64,000 bases of DNA from Pseudomonas sp. CC120222-01a. GTDB lineage: Bacteria > Pseudomonadota > Gammaproteobacteria > Pseudomonadales > Pseudomonadaceae. The notes under the pieces were generated by a model. It worked only from the letters and a program-made list of their open reading frames with translations, was not told the origin of the DNA and searched no databases. Positions 8,723 through 17,491 of this stretch are shown here, in pieces; positions within the stretch are counted from its first letter, which is position 1; the number at the start of each line of letters is the position of its first letter. Where the stretch lies: positions 372,001 through 436,000 of the forward strand of contig NZ_QEQQ01000002.1 of assembly GCF_003097235.1 (NCBI RefSeq), given 5' to 3'. The position numbers and the translations under genes are program-made.

Positions 8723-9328
8723 TCAGCGCGCCAGCAGAGCCGCCTCGAAGTCGGCGAGTGGGAATTGGTTACCCAGGTTTTCCCGCTCGATGTAACGCAC
8801 CATGTGTTGCACATTGCGCCTGACCATCCGGGCAGAGAGTGGCGGGCGCAGGAACCGCATGTCTGCCACATCGATCAAGCCGAGGTGCTGGTCAGGCGTT
8901 TCGACTACATTGCCCAGGTGCAGCGAGCGGAAATACACGCCATTGCAGTGCAGTTGGCGGATCAATTCGATCAGCCGGGGCAGGTAGTTGCCCCAGCTGA
9001 ACCCGGCATCACGCGATAACTGCAGCAGTGTGCGCCCTGGCAGAGGGCGGTACAGTACGGCTGTTCGGCCTGGCATATCCAGCTTGTGCTGGCTGATCAC
9101 TTCGAGCGTGGGAATCCCGAGTTGCTGCAGGCGAGCCGCATTGTCAACGAAGCGTTGCGAATATGGTCGAAGCAGCGCAGATGAAATTAGACGCTTCCTA
9201 CGAAAAACCTTTAGGAAATTTCCATCCCTGAGCAGGTAAACTTTGGCGCCATGGCTATCTGCCTCTAGCACCTGGGCTCCAAGTGTCAGCTGATCGAATT
9301 CGACCTGGGAGAGGCGGGAGCACTGCAT
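8723..9328 (-). CDS. Lipopolysaccharide kinase (InaA/WaaP family)-like protein
   Basis: About 202 residues with a compact kinase-like fold of the Kdo/WaaP/InaA group. Visible elements are FLKVFRRKRLISSALLRPYSQRF (lysine-containing segment), the catalytic-loop-like RSLHLGNVVETPD and the metal-motif-like LIDVADMRF. A homologue sits at the same place beside waaL in P. aeruginosa (PA4998). A sugar-kinase role on LPS core is inferred. I prefer ATG at 9328 (AAGG upstream on the minus strand) to a TTG at 9379 without a good binding site. It is transcribed against its neighbours and diverges from waaL. Confidence 0.7.
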   Translation of the reverse strand: MQCSRLSQVEFDQLTLGAQVLEADSHGAKVYLLRDGNFLKVFRRKRLISSALLRPYSQRFVDNAARLQQLGIPTLEVISQHKLDMPGRTAVLYRPLPGRTLLQLSRDAGFSWGNYLPRLIELIRQLHCNGVYFRSLHLGNVVETPDQHLGLIDVADMRFLRPPLSARMVRRNVQHMVRYIERENLGNQFPLADFEAALLAR

Positions 9329-9432
9329 GTCTAGGGCCTTGTCGTCTGGCAAGCAAAAATGACTGGCAATAATGCCCAAAATAAAGCTGTTGCACCATGT
9401 CTGGTGTCATTTCGCGTTACCGGGGAGTGTGG

Positions 9433-10608
9433 ATGTTGTATCAGAAGAACTGGGCCAAGGCCTGGTTGGCATTTGGTTTGATCTGGTTTCTGGCGGCCAT
9501 TGCGTTGGCTCCCAGCAACAAGCTGTATCAGCAAGGCATGATCCTGTTCATGTGGCTGCCTACTTTGCTAGTGGCATGGTCGGCCAGGCGGGTTCTGGTT
9601 GATGCCTGGCAGCGTCAGCCCGCGCTTTGGGGGGCACTGGCACTGTTTTTCGTCTGGGGCGCGCTGAGCATGGCCTGGTCCAACAACCAGGAATTCTGGC
9701 GTGAAGGCAAGCGGCTGCTTTACATTCTGGTGTTCTTGCTGGCGTTCCCGATCATGGGCCAATTGGGGACGGCCCGTATTCGCCAGTTGTTACGGATAGG
9801 GTCTGTATTGCTGGCGATTGCCGCACTGATCTCGATTGTCAGGTTCTATGGCGTCCAGGCCATGCCGCTGGTTACGCGCCTGGAAGGTATCGGCGAGATC
9901 TCCCACCCGATCCTTGGCGCCTATGTTGTCGGCACAGCGGCATTGCTGCTGCTGTACGATCTGCCGCGACAGCATGCCTTGCGCCTGGGGTGGTTGTTGG
10001 CACTGGCCTGCCTGGCCCTATTTGTCGCCTTGAGCCAAAGCCGTGGCGCGGTGCTGGCGCTGGTCATTCCCGTGATCCTGGCACCCCTGTGGTTCCGTGA
10101 CAGGCACAGCCAGCTCATGGCGCTGCTCGCGGTGGTGAGCACCGGGCTGGCCTTCTACGCCGTCTATGACCTTATCGCCTTGCGTGGCTCGTCCTTCCGT
10201 CCCGAAATTTTCCGCTCGACGCTGCACATGATCAGTGAGCACCCATGGGGTGGCCTCGGGTTGGGTGCCTACTACAAGGTAGAGGCCGCGGGCATGCAGT
10301 TCGATCACACCCACAACATGTTCACCCATGCTGCGGTTGAACTCGGGTTGCCCGGGATGCTGCTGTGGATTGCAGTGTGGTTGTTCACCCTCGCAGAGAT
10401 CGTTCGAGCGCGCGACACGGTCTTTGGCAAGATGCTGCTCTGTCTCTGGATCTACTCGACCATGGCCATGCAGTTCGACGCCGCCAGTCTCACCACGACG
10501 CCCCGTGCGGAATGGTTCGTCAGTTGGCTGCCGGTTGCTCTGGTCATGTTGTTGCCATGGATGCGTGCCGAAAATGACGCCTGTGGTAAAATTTCCGGTT
10601 CAACCTGA
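9433..10608 (+). CDS. waaL: O-antigen ligase WaaL
   Basis: A polytopic inner-membrane protein of about 391 residues with roughly ten or more hydrophobic segments. The Wzy_C/WaaL periplasmic-loop signature (GLGAYYKVEAAG...HTHNMFTHAAVELGLPG) lies near the C-terminus. It joins undecaprenyl-linked O-polysaccharide to lipid A-core. Start: ATG 9433 has GGGGAG 5 bases upstream, whereas the ATG at 9397 has none, so I use 9433. It lies just upstream of msbA, which flips lipid A-core to the periplasmic face where WaaL acts. No O-antigen gene cluster is in this window. Confidence 0.85.
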   Translation: MLYQKNWAKAWLAFGLIWFLAAIALAPSNKLYQQGMILFMWLPTLLVAWSARRVLVDAWQRQPALWGALALFFVWGALSMAWSNNQEFWREGKRLLYILVFLLAFPIMGQLGTARIRQLLRIGSVLLAIAALISIVRFYGVQAMPLVTRLEGIGEISHPILGAYVVGTAALLLLYDLPRQHALRLGWLLALACLALFVALSQSRGAVLALVIPVILAPLWFRDRHSQLMALLAVVSTGLAFYAVYDLIALRGSSFRPEIFRSTLHMISEHPWGGLGLGAYYKVEAAGMQFDHTHNMFTHAAVELGLPGMLLWIAVWLFTLAEIVRARDTVFGKMLLCLWIYSTMAMQFDAASLTTTPRAEWFVSWLPVALVMLLPWMRAENDACGKISGST

Positions 10609-10620
10609 ACAGCGAGCTCG

Positions 10621-12432
10621 ATGATGGCCGAAACACCGCTACCGGCGGAGCACACCTCCAGCCTGAAGATCTACTTCCGGCTGCTGAGCTATGTGAAACC
10701 CTATGTCGGCATTTTCCTGCTGAGCATTGTCGGTTTTGTGATCTTTGCTTCGACCCAGCCCATGCTGGCCGGGATACTCAAGTATTTCGTCGACGGGCTG
10801 AGCAACCCGGAAGCGGTGTTGTTCCCCAATGTCCCGTACTTGCGCGACCTGCAGTTGCTGCAGGCAGTGCCGCTGCTGATCATCCTGATCGCGGCGTGGC
10901 AGGGCCTGGGCTCGTTCCTCGGCAACTATTTCCTGGCCAAGGTTTCCCTGTGCCTGGTGCATGACCTGCGTGTCGAGTTGTTCAACAAGCTGCTGGTGCT
11001 GCCCAACCGCTACTTCGACAACCACAACTCTGGCCACCTGATTTCGCGGATCACCTTCAACGTGACCATGGTCACCGGCGCTGCCACCGATGCGATCAAG
11101 GTCGTCATCCGTGAAGGCCTGACGGTGGTGTTCCTGTTTGGCTACCTGCTGTGGATGAACTGGCACCTGACCCTGGTGATGGTCGCCATCCTGCCGGTGA
11201 TCGCAGTGATGGTCAGCATTGCCAGCAAGAAATTCCGCAAGCAGAGCAAGAAGATCCAGTCCGCCATGGGCGATGTGACCCATGTCGCGTCCGAGACCAT
11301 CCAGGGTTATCGCGTGGTCCGCAGCTTCGGCGGTGAGGCCTACGAACAGCAGCGATTCGGCAACGCCAGCCAGAGCAACACCGACAAGCAGCTGCACATG
11401 ACCAAGACCGGTTCGCTGTACACGCCGCTGCTGCAGCTGGTGATCTACACCGCCATGGCGGCGTTGATGTTCCTGGTGCTGTTCCTGCGTGGTGAATCCA
11501 CCGCCGGTGACCTGGTGGCCTACATCACGGCGGCAGGCCTGCTGCCCAAGCCGATTCGCCAGCTGTCGGAAGTCAGTTCGACCATCCAGAAAGGCCTTGC
11601 CGGTGCCGAAAGCATTTTCGAGCAGTTGGACGAAGAGCCAGAGATCGATACCGGCACCGTCGAGAAGGACCGTGTTCAAGGCCGCCTCGAAGTACGCAAC
11701 CTGAGCTTCACCTACCCCGGTACCGAGCGCGAAGTGCTGAGCGACATCAGCTTCGTCGCCGAGCCTGGGCAGATGATTGCACTGGTCGGGCGCTCAGGCA
11801 GCGGCAAGTCGACCCTGGCGGCGTTGATCCCGCGTTTCTACCACCACGATCAGGGTGAGATCCTGCTCGACGGTGTGGAGATCGAGAACTATCGCCTGCG
11901 CAACCTGCGTCGTCATGTTTCCCAGGTGACCCAGCACGTCACCCTGTTCAACGACACCGTGGCCAACAACATCGCCTATGGCGATCTGGCAGGCGCCCCG
12001 CGTGCCGATATCGAAGCGGCAGCCGCTGATGCCTATGCCAAGGAATTTGTCGACCGCCTGCCAAAAGGCTTCGATACCGAAGTCGGTGAAAACGGCGTGC
12101 TGCTCTCCGGTGGCCAGCGCCAGCGCTTGGCGATTGCCCGGGCACTGCTGAAAAATGCTCCACTGCTGATCCTCGACGAAGCGACTTCGGCGCTGGATAC
12201 CGAGTCCGAGCGGCATATCCAGGCGGCCCTGGATCACGTCATGCAAGGCCGCACCACGCTGGTGATCGCCCACCGCCTGTCGACCATCGAGAAGGCCGAC
12301 TTGATTCTGGTCATGGACCAGGGCCGTCTGGTCGAGCGCGGTACGCATGCCGAATTGCTCACGGCCAATGGCCATTATGCCCGCCTGCATGCCATGGGCC
12401 TGGATGAGCCGGCCAAGGCCGATATCACCTGA
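10621..12432 (+). CDS. msbA: Lipid A export ATP-binding/permease MsbA
   Basis: A 603-residue half-transporter that flips lipid A-core across the inner membrane using ATP. The N-terminal half has six membrane segments (first around YVGIFLLSIVGFVIF). The C-terminal ATPase has Walker A GRSGSGKST, signature LSGGQRQRLAIARALL, Walker B LLILDEATSALD and the H-loop VIAHRLST. Two adjacent ATGs (10621, 10624) are possible starts. It begins 12 bases after waaL, and hldE follows after 129 bases. Confidence 0.95.
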   Translation: MMAETPLPAEHTSSLKIYFRLLSYVKPYVGIFLLSIVGFVIFASTQPMLAGILKYFVDGLSNPEAVLFPNVPYLRDLQLLQAVPLLIILIAAWQGLGSFLGNYFLAKVSLCLVHDLRVELFNKLLVLPNRYFDNHNSGHLISRITFNVTMVTGAATDAIKVVIREGLTVVFLFGYLLWMNWHLTLVMVAILPVIAVMVSIASKKFRKQSKKIQSAMGDVTHVASETIQGYRVVRSFGGEAYEQQRFGNASQSNTDKQLHMTKTGSLYTPLLQLVIYTAMAALMFLVLFLRGESTAGDLVAYITAAGLLPKPIRQLSEVSSTIQKGLAGAESIFEQLDEEPEIDTGTVEKDRVQGRLEVRNLSFTYPGTEREVLSDISFVAEPGQMIALVGRSGSGKSTLAALIPRFYHHDQGEILLDGVEIENYRLRNLRRHVSQVTQHVTLFNDTVANNIAYGDLAGAPRADIEAAAADAYAKEFVDRLPKGFDTEVGENGVLLSGGQRQRLAIARALLKNAPLLILDEATSALDTESERHIQAALDHVMQGRTTLVIAHRLSTIEKADLILVMDQGRLVERGTHAELLTANGHYARLHAMGLDEPAKADIT

Positions 12433-12441
12433 CCCGCCTTG

Positions 12442-12464
12442 ATCGGGGCCGTATCGGCCCCGAT
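12442..12464 (+). terminator. Hairpin after msbA
   Basis: A perfect 10-base stem (ATCGGGGCCG / CGGCCCCGAT) with a 3-base loop begins 10 bases after the msbA stop. No T-tract follows, so it may be a weak or factor-assisted terminator, or may stabilise the mRNA end. Confidence 0.5.
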
Positions 12465-12561
12465 TGTCACGGGAATGTTCCAGGGTGTATCTGGCCGTAA
12501 AGCCGTCGCCTACCCTGTGCTAATATCCTGCCCCTGTTCATTATTTCCATATGGGTTGCCC

Positions 12562-13983
12562 ATGAAGTTGTCCATGCCGCGTTTCGATCAAGCCCCGGTA
12601 CTGGTGGTCGGCGATGTCATGCTCGACCGCTACTGGCATGGCGGTACTTCGCGTATCTCGCCTGAAGCGCCAGTGCCGGTGGTCAAGGTCGATCAGATCG
12701 AGGATCGCCCCGGCGGCGCGGCCAACGTTGCCTTGAACATCGCCGCCCTTGGCGCGCCAGCCTCGTTGATCGGTGTCACCGGCCAGGACGAGGCCGCCGA
12801 CAGCCTGGCCAACAGCCTGCAGGCCGCTGGCGTGCGTTCGGTGTTCCAGCGCATCGCGCACCAGCCGACCATCGTCAAGCTGCGTGTCATGAGCCGTCAC
12901 CAGCAATTGCTGCGCATCGATTTCGAAGAGCCGTTCGCCACCGACCCGCTGTCGCTGGGGGCTGAAGTCGATACCTTGCTCGAAGGCGTCAAGGTCTTGG
13001 TCCTGTCCGACTACGGCAAAGGCGCGCTGAAGAACCACCAGAGCCTGATCCAGGCTGCACGTGCCAAGGGCATCCCCGTGCTGGCCGACCCCAAGGGCAA
13101 GGATTTTTCCATCTACCGTGGCGCCAGCCTGATAACCCCGAACCTCAGCGAGTTCGAGACCATCGTCGGCCGCTGCGCCGATGAGGCCGAACTGGTCGCC
13201 AAAGGCCTGCAATTGCTTCAGGACCTGGACCTCGGCGCGCTGCTGGTAACCCGTGGCGAGCACGGCATGACCCTGCTGCGCACCGGTCAGCCGGCGCTGC
13301 ACCTGCCTGCCCGGGCTCGCGAAGTATTCGATGTGACCGGTGCCGGCGATACCGTGATTTCGACGCTGGCGGCGGCCATTGCCGCAGGCGAAGACCTGCC
13401 GCACGCCGTGGCTTTGGCCAACCTGGCTGCGGGCATCGTGGTCGGCAAACTGGGTACTGCCGCAATCAGTGCCCCTGAGTTGCGCCGGGCGATCCAGCGT
13501 GAAGAAGGTTCCGAGCGTGGCGTGCTGGGCCTGGAGCAATTGTTGCTGGCCATCGACGATGCACGGGCGCACAAAGAAAAGATCGTCTTCACCAACGGCT
13601 GCTTCGATATCCTCCACGCCGGGCATGTCACCTACCTGGAACAGGCGCGGGCACAGGGCGATCGCCTGATCGTCGCAGTCAATGACGATGCATCGGTCAG
13701 CCGCCTGAAGGGGCCGGGCCGTCCGATCAACAGCGTTGACCGGCGCATGGCCGTGCTGGCTGGCCTGGGCGCGGTGGACTGGGTGATCAGCTTCCCTGAA
13801 GGCACCCCGGAAAACCTGCTGAGCCAGGTCAAGCCGGATGTGCTGGTCAAGGGCGGGGATTACGGTATCGACCAGGTGGTGGGTGCCGATATCGTCAAGG
13901 GCTATGGCGGCACCGTGAAGGTGCTGGGGCTGGTCGAAAACAGCTCGACCACAGCCATCGTCGAGAAGATCCGTAAGAACTGA
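12562..13983 (+). CDS. hldE: Bifunctional heptose 7-phosphate kinase / heptose 1-phosphate adenylyltransferase HldE
   Basis: A 473-residue fusion making ADP-glycero-manno-heptose for the LPS inner core. The N-terminal PfkB/ribokinase domain has [21 protein letters not shown] and the anion-hole DVTGAGDTV. The C-terminal nucleotidyltransferase domain has [21 protein letters not shown]. The ATG at 12562 gives the family N-terminus [18 protein letters not shown]; an in-frame start at 12439 would add a non-conserved leader running over the hairpin. A TAATAT at 12521-12526 preceded by TGC could be an extended -10 box. Confidence 0.95.
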   Translation: MKLSMPRFDQAPVLVVGDVMLDRYWHGGTSRISPEAPVPVVKVDQIEDRPGGAANVALNIAALGAPASLIGVTGQDEAADSLANSLQAAGVRSVFQRIAHQPTIVKLRVMSRHQQLLRIDFEEPFATDPLSLGAEVDTLLEGVKVLVLSDYGKGALKNHQSLIQAARAKGIPVLADPKGKDFSIYRGASLITPNLSEFETIVGRCADEAELVAKGLQLLQDLDLGALLVTRGEHGMTLLRTGQPALHLPARAREVFDVTGAGDTVISTLAAAIAAGEDLPHAVALANLAAGIVVGKLGTAAISAPELRRAIQREEGSERGVLGLEQLLLAIDDARAHKEKIVFTNGCFDILHAGHVTYLEQARAQGDRLIVAVNDDASVSRLKGPGRPINSVDRRMAVLAGLGAVDWVISFPEGTPENLLSQVKPDVLVKGGDYGIDQVVGADIVKGYGGTVKVLGLVENSSTTAIVEKIRKN

Positions 13984-13992
13984 TCGATTGCT

Positions 13993-14011
13993 GGGGCCGC
14001 AAAGCGGCCCC
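13993..14011. terminator. Hairpin between convergent hldE and the Nudix-like gene
   Basis: GGGGCCGC-AAA-GCGGCCCC forms an 8-base stem in the short gap between two convergent stop codons. It can act in both directions, though neither side has a strong T-tract. Confidence 0.5.
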
Positions 14012-14016
14012 AAATG

Positions 14017-14985
14017 CTACTTGTGAAGTGAAGTGCGGGCCCGTTCCAGCAGCGCCCGTGCCTTGTCGCCAAAGCGCTGCAGATGTGAAGCCGGCGCCAC
14101 CTTGCGCTCCACCAACCCCTGCTGTTTCACCCAGTCCTTCCAGCGAATCCGCTCATCGGCCACTACCCAGCCTTCCTGCCGGGCAAAACTCTCGGCCAGG
14201 TACAGCCCACGGGTACTCGCCGGCACCAGCTCATCCTTCTTCAACGTGTACAGCTCGGCCAACGGCTGCCCATCCTGCACCGGCATCAAGTAGAGATCCG
14301 GCCGCTTGCGGTTGAGTCGCGCCACCAGTTGGTCACCTTCCAGCCGCTCATCGACATGGAACAGGCTGAGCTTCTTGGCCTCCCTCGGCACCTGCAGGCG
14401 CATGTCGTAGATCAGCTGCAGCGAAGCCGTCGGCAAGTGCACATAGGCCCGTGGCCGTTCCAGCAGCATCAGGTTGCCGCAGTGCACCGGGCGGGCAGCA
14501 CCCGACTCCGGTGTCAGTACGAAAGGCAAGGCTTCGCGGTAATGCAATGCGGCGGCATAGGGGGCTGGCAGCCAGGTGTCATTGAAACGCCCGCTCAGCC
14601 AGCCTTCCGGGGTCTCCAGCAGGCATTCTTCAGCCACTTCCTGGACGGCGGTGTGCAGCGGCAGGTTGAGTTCCTGGGCGGGGACATAGCCGGAAATCAA
14701 TTTCAGGACCACATCGCCGCGGTCCTGGCGGCGCTGCCTCACCAGCACCCAATAATCACGGTGCTGCCAGTGCAGGGTCAGGCGTACGGAAACGCCAAGG
14801 TTGGCCAGCTCCACCACGAAGCGCTGCTTGTCGGCCAGCTGGATTGCACGCCGGCGCTGCTGGGTCTGGGCGAAGTTCAGAGGCATGCCGATGCTCTGGT
14901 AGACCAGACCTTCAGCGGTGGCTTCGACATGCAGCGGCAGTGTCTTGAAGTTGCTCGGGTTCTTGCGGATCAACGTACGCGCCAC
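14017..14985 (-). CDS. Conserved Pseudomonas protein with a Nudix-like segment
   Basis: A 322-residue protein with homologues across pseudomonads, often labelled 'metal ABC transporter ATPase', although I see no Walker motif. Residues about 75-125 read like a Nudix domain: WVLVRQRRQDRGDVVLKLISG, then G99-x5-E105, then QEVAEECLL (115-123). The spacer before QEVAEE is two residues longer than the classical box, and Q replaces the box arginine. Start is GTG at 14985 behind a very strong AAGGAGGAG. It follows the aldo/keto reductase gene by 55 bases on the same strand, suggesting one operon. Substrate and activity are unknown. Confidence 0.75.
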   Translation of the reverse strand: MARTLIRKNPSNFKTLPLHVEATAEGLVYQSIGMPLNFAQTQQRRRAIQLADKQRFVVELANLGVSVRLTLHWQHRDYWVLVRQRRQDRGDVVLKLISGYVPAQELNLPLHTAVQEVAEECLLETPEGWLSGRFNDTWLPAPYAAALHYREALPFVLTPESGAARPVHCGNLMLLERPRAYVHLPTASLQLIYDMRLQVPREAKKLSLFHVDERLEGDQLVARLNRKRPDLYLMPVQDGQPLAELYTLKKDELVPASTRGLYLAESFARQEGWVVADERIRWKDWVKQQGLVERKVAPASHLQRFGDKARALLERARTSLHK

Positions 14986-15040
14986 GAGGCTCCTCCTTGC
15001 GTCGGGTCAGTCTCCAGGCCCATCTTGGCTGGGTGACAAC

Positions 15041-15853
15041 TCAATGCTGGCCAAGGATGCGGGCGACGGTGGCCACGTTGTGGGCCAGATGCAATGGATT
15101 GATGGTGCCGACAATAGCACTGCTCACCCCCGGGTGGGCGAACAGCAACTCGAAGCTGGCTTGCACCGGATCGACCCCAGGGGCAAGGCAGATATGCCCG
15201 CTGGCCAACGCCTTCTTCACCAGAATGGCCTTGCCGTGTTCGGCAGCGTAGTCCAGCACCGGGCGTTCTGCCTGCTCGTTGAGGTTGTAGGTGACCATGG
15301 CGCAGTCGCCTTGCTCCAGCGCTTTCAAGCCACCGGCGACGGTCTTGCCGGAAAGACCATAGCCGAGAATCTTGCCTTCCTGCTTGAGCGCGGCCAGTGT
15401 CTGGTAGACCTCTTCCTGTTCGAGGATTGCCAGGTCATTGCCATCGGAGTGCACCAGCACCAGCTCGATGCGGTCAGTTTCCAGGCGACGCAGGCTGCGC
15501 TCCACCGAGCGGCGGGTGTGGGCGGCGCTGAAGTCGAAGCTGGACTGACCGTCTTCGAATTCCTCACCCACCTTGCTGACAATCACCCATTCATCGCGCT
15601 GGCCGCGCAGCAGCGGCCCCAGGCGCTCTTCACTGCGGCCATAGGCCGGGGCGGTGTCGATCAGGTTGATACCCAGTTCGCGGGCCTGGGCCAGCAGCAG
15701 CCGGGCTTCGTCATCGCCGGGGATGGTGAAGCCATTGGGGTATTTGACGCCCTGGTCGCGGCCTAGCTTGACCGTGCCCAGGCCCAGTGGCGAAACCTTG
15801 AAACCGGTGCTGCCCAATGGGCGGTGCAAGCCATGCAAGGTTGGCAAGGTCAT
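15041..15853 (-). CDS. Aldo/keto reductase
   Basis: A 270-residue NAD(P)H-dependent oxidoreductase of the aldo/keto reductase superfamily. The catalytic tetrad is present: D66 and Y71 (in IDTAPAYGRSEERLG), K94 (IVSKVG) and H135 (LVLVHSDG). The C-terminal cofactor-loop region includes SSAIVGTINPLHLAHN. The substrate cannot be predicted. Its ATG overlaps the stop of the upstream FAD oxidoreductase gene (ATGA), so the two are probably co-translated and may act on a common pathway. Confidence 0.88.
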   Translation of the reverse strand: MTLPTLHGLHRPLGSTGFKVSPLGLGTVKLGRDQGVKYPNGFTIPGDDEARLLLAQARELGINLIDTAPAYGRSEERLGPLLRGQRDEWVIVSKVGEEFEDGQSSFDFSAAHTRRSVERSLRRLETDRIELVLVHSDGNDLAILEQEEVYQTLAALKQEGKILGYGLSGKTVAGGLKALEQGDCAMVTYNLNEQAERPVLDYAAEHGKAILVKKALASGHICLAPGVDPVQASFELLFAHPGVSSAIVGTINPLHLAHNVATVARILGQH

Positions 15854-17025
15854 GGCAGCAGTTGCTCCCAGGCTGGAACACCCAGGGCCGGGCGCGGCAG
15901 GCCGGAAAGATCAGCCTGCGCTGCGGGGCGCACGCCATCGCGGTCGAGGCTGGCCAGTACGCGGTCACTGAAATCCGGTGCCAGTGCCAGCTTGGTCGGC
16001 CAGCCCACCAGCAGGCGTTGTTGTTCGGCGAGGAAGGCATTGTCGGGGCGCACCAGGCCAGACTGCGCAGGTTCGGCGCGATCGACGCGCAGGGTCGCCC
16101 AGCGCACCTGGCTTTGATCGACCCATGGCAGCAGGCTGGCGATTTCCTTCTGCGCGGCGGCAATCTGCGCGGCAGGCTCGCGGGCCACGCCGTCGGCTTC
16201 GGCAATATCGCCGCCGAGGTACCAGACCCACTGGCCGTCGGCGGCCGGGTGGGTGGTGACGGTCACACGCGGCTTCGGCCCACCGCCCAGGCAGTGCGCA
16301 TAAAGCGGTTTGAGGTTCGGCCCTTTGGCCAGGACCATGTGCAATGGCCGGGTCTGCATGGCCGGTTGCTTCAGGCCCAGGGCATGCAGCAGGTCTTCGG
16401 TACCAGCGCCGGCGCTGAGCACGATGCGCTGGGCGCGGATTTCACGACCGTCGACGCGCAGGCCGACCAGTTCGTCGCCCTCGCGCAGCGGTTCGATCTG
16501 TTCGCCAGCGAGCAGGCTGTCACCGGCCAGTTCGGCCAGGTTGGCCAGCAGGCTGGGCACATCGATCACCAGTTCCGCCAGGCGGTAGACCTTGCCCTTG
16601 AATCCGCGGTCCTGCAGGGCCGGTGGCAATTGTTCGCCCTTTACCTGATCGACCCGGCCACGCACGGCCTTGCTGGCGAAGAAGCTGGTCAGGTTGCCGG
16701 CCAGGGTGCCTGGCGACCACAGGTAATGGGCATCGGAAAGCAGGCGGGTGCGGGTCAGGTCCAGTTCGCCGTTGCCATCGATCGCTTCGCGCCAGCGTCG
16801 CGGCATGTCGGCGATGGCTTCCGAGGCGCCGGTCAAGGCGCCGTGCAGGGCGTACTTGGTACCACCATGGATGATGCCCTGGGACTTGATGGTCTGCTCG
16901 CCACCGAGGGTGGCGCGCTCCACCAGCACTGTCGAGTAACCCAGGCGACGCAGGCGGGCATTGAGCCAGAGGCCTGCGACCCCGGCGCCGACGATCAGTA
17001 CGTCAGTGGAAATGGCGGTTGGCAT
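15850..17025 (-). CDS. FAD-dependent oxidoreductase (DAO family)
   Basis: A 391-residue flavoprotein of the D-amino-acid oxidase/glycerol-3-phosphate dehydrogenase group. The dinucleotide-binding fold is at residues 9-36 (VLIVGAGVAGLWLNARLRR, ending in VLVE). The second flavin-contact segment includes SQGIIHGGTKYALHG. There is no signal peptide or membrane segment, so it is probably soluble. It is coupled to the aldo/keto reductase by a 4-base overlap and lies 46 bases after the SMR transporter. Substrate unknown; the pairing suggests stepwise oxidation/reduction of one metabolite. Confidence 0.82.
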   Translation of the reverse strand: MPTAISTDVLIVGAGVAGLWLNARLRRLGYSTVLVERATLGGEQTIKSQGIIHGGTKYALHGALTGASEAIADMPRRWREAIDGNGELDLTRTRLLSDAHYLWSPGTLAGNLTSFFASKAVRGRVDQVKGEQLPPALQDRGFKGKVYRLAELVIDVPSLLANLAELAGDSLLAGEQIEPLREGDELVGLRVDGREIRAQRIVLSAGAGTEDLLHALGLKQPAMQTRPLHMVLAKGPNLKPLYAHCLGGGPKPRVTVTTHPAADGQWVWYLGGDIAEADGVAREPAAQIAAAQKEIASLLPWVDQSQVRWATLRVDRAEPAQSGLVRPDNAFLAEQQRLLVGWPTKLALAPDFSDRVLASLDRDGVRPAAQADLSGLPRPALGVPAWEQLLP

Positions 17026-17071
17026 GGCGGTACCTCGAAGACTGGGACAGCTGGCAAGTATACAGGCTGCC

Positions 17072-17404
17072 TCAGTGCCCGGCAGTTCTGGAAAACAGCT
17101 GAATCACAACCACGCCGCCCACGATCATGGCCATGCCCAGCATCGCCGGTACATCCAGCTTCTGCCCATAGACCACCAGCGCCGCCACGCTGATCAGCAC
17201 GATGCCAAGGCCCGACCAGATTGCATAGGCGATGCCCACCGGAATGCTGCGCACCACCAGGGTCAGCATCCAGAATGCGATCCCGTAGCCGACCACCATG
17301 AGCAGCAACGGCAACGGCGTGCTCAGCCCTTTTACCGCCTTCATGGAGGCAGTGGCGATGACTTCGGCGCAGATGGCGATGGCGAGATAGGTATAGGCAT
17401 TCAT
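17072..17404 (-). CDS. Small multidrug resistance (SMR/EmrE family) transporter
   Basis: A 110-residue protein with four membrane helices. The essential glutamate of SMR proteins is present in the first helix (AICAEVIATASMK), and AYAIWSGLGIVLISV matches the conserved third-helix motif. Such proteins exchange protons for cationic drugs or guanidinium compounds as dimers. GGAGG precedes ATG 17404. It heads the minus-strand operon and diverges from the LysR gene. No tandem partner SMR gene is present, so a homodimer is likely. Confidence 0.88.
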   Translation of the reverse strand: MNAYTYLAIAICAEVIATASMKAVKGLSTPLPLLLMVVGYGIAFWMLTLVVRSIPVGIAYAIWSGLGIVLISVAALVVYGQKLDVPAMLGMAMIVGGVVVIQLFSRTAGH

Positions 17405-17491
17405 GACGGGATCCTCCGGTAACTGGCTCGGCATTCTAGTGATTACCCAGATGCGGTAAAGTCATTACCTATCTGATGTGGAGATGGGTTG

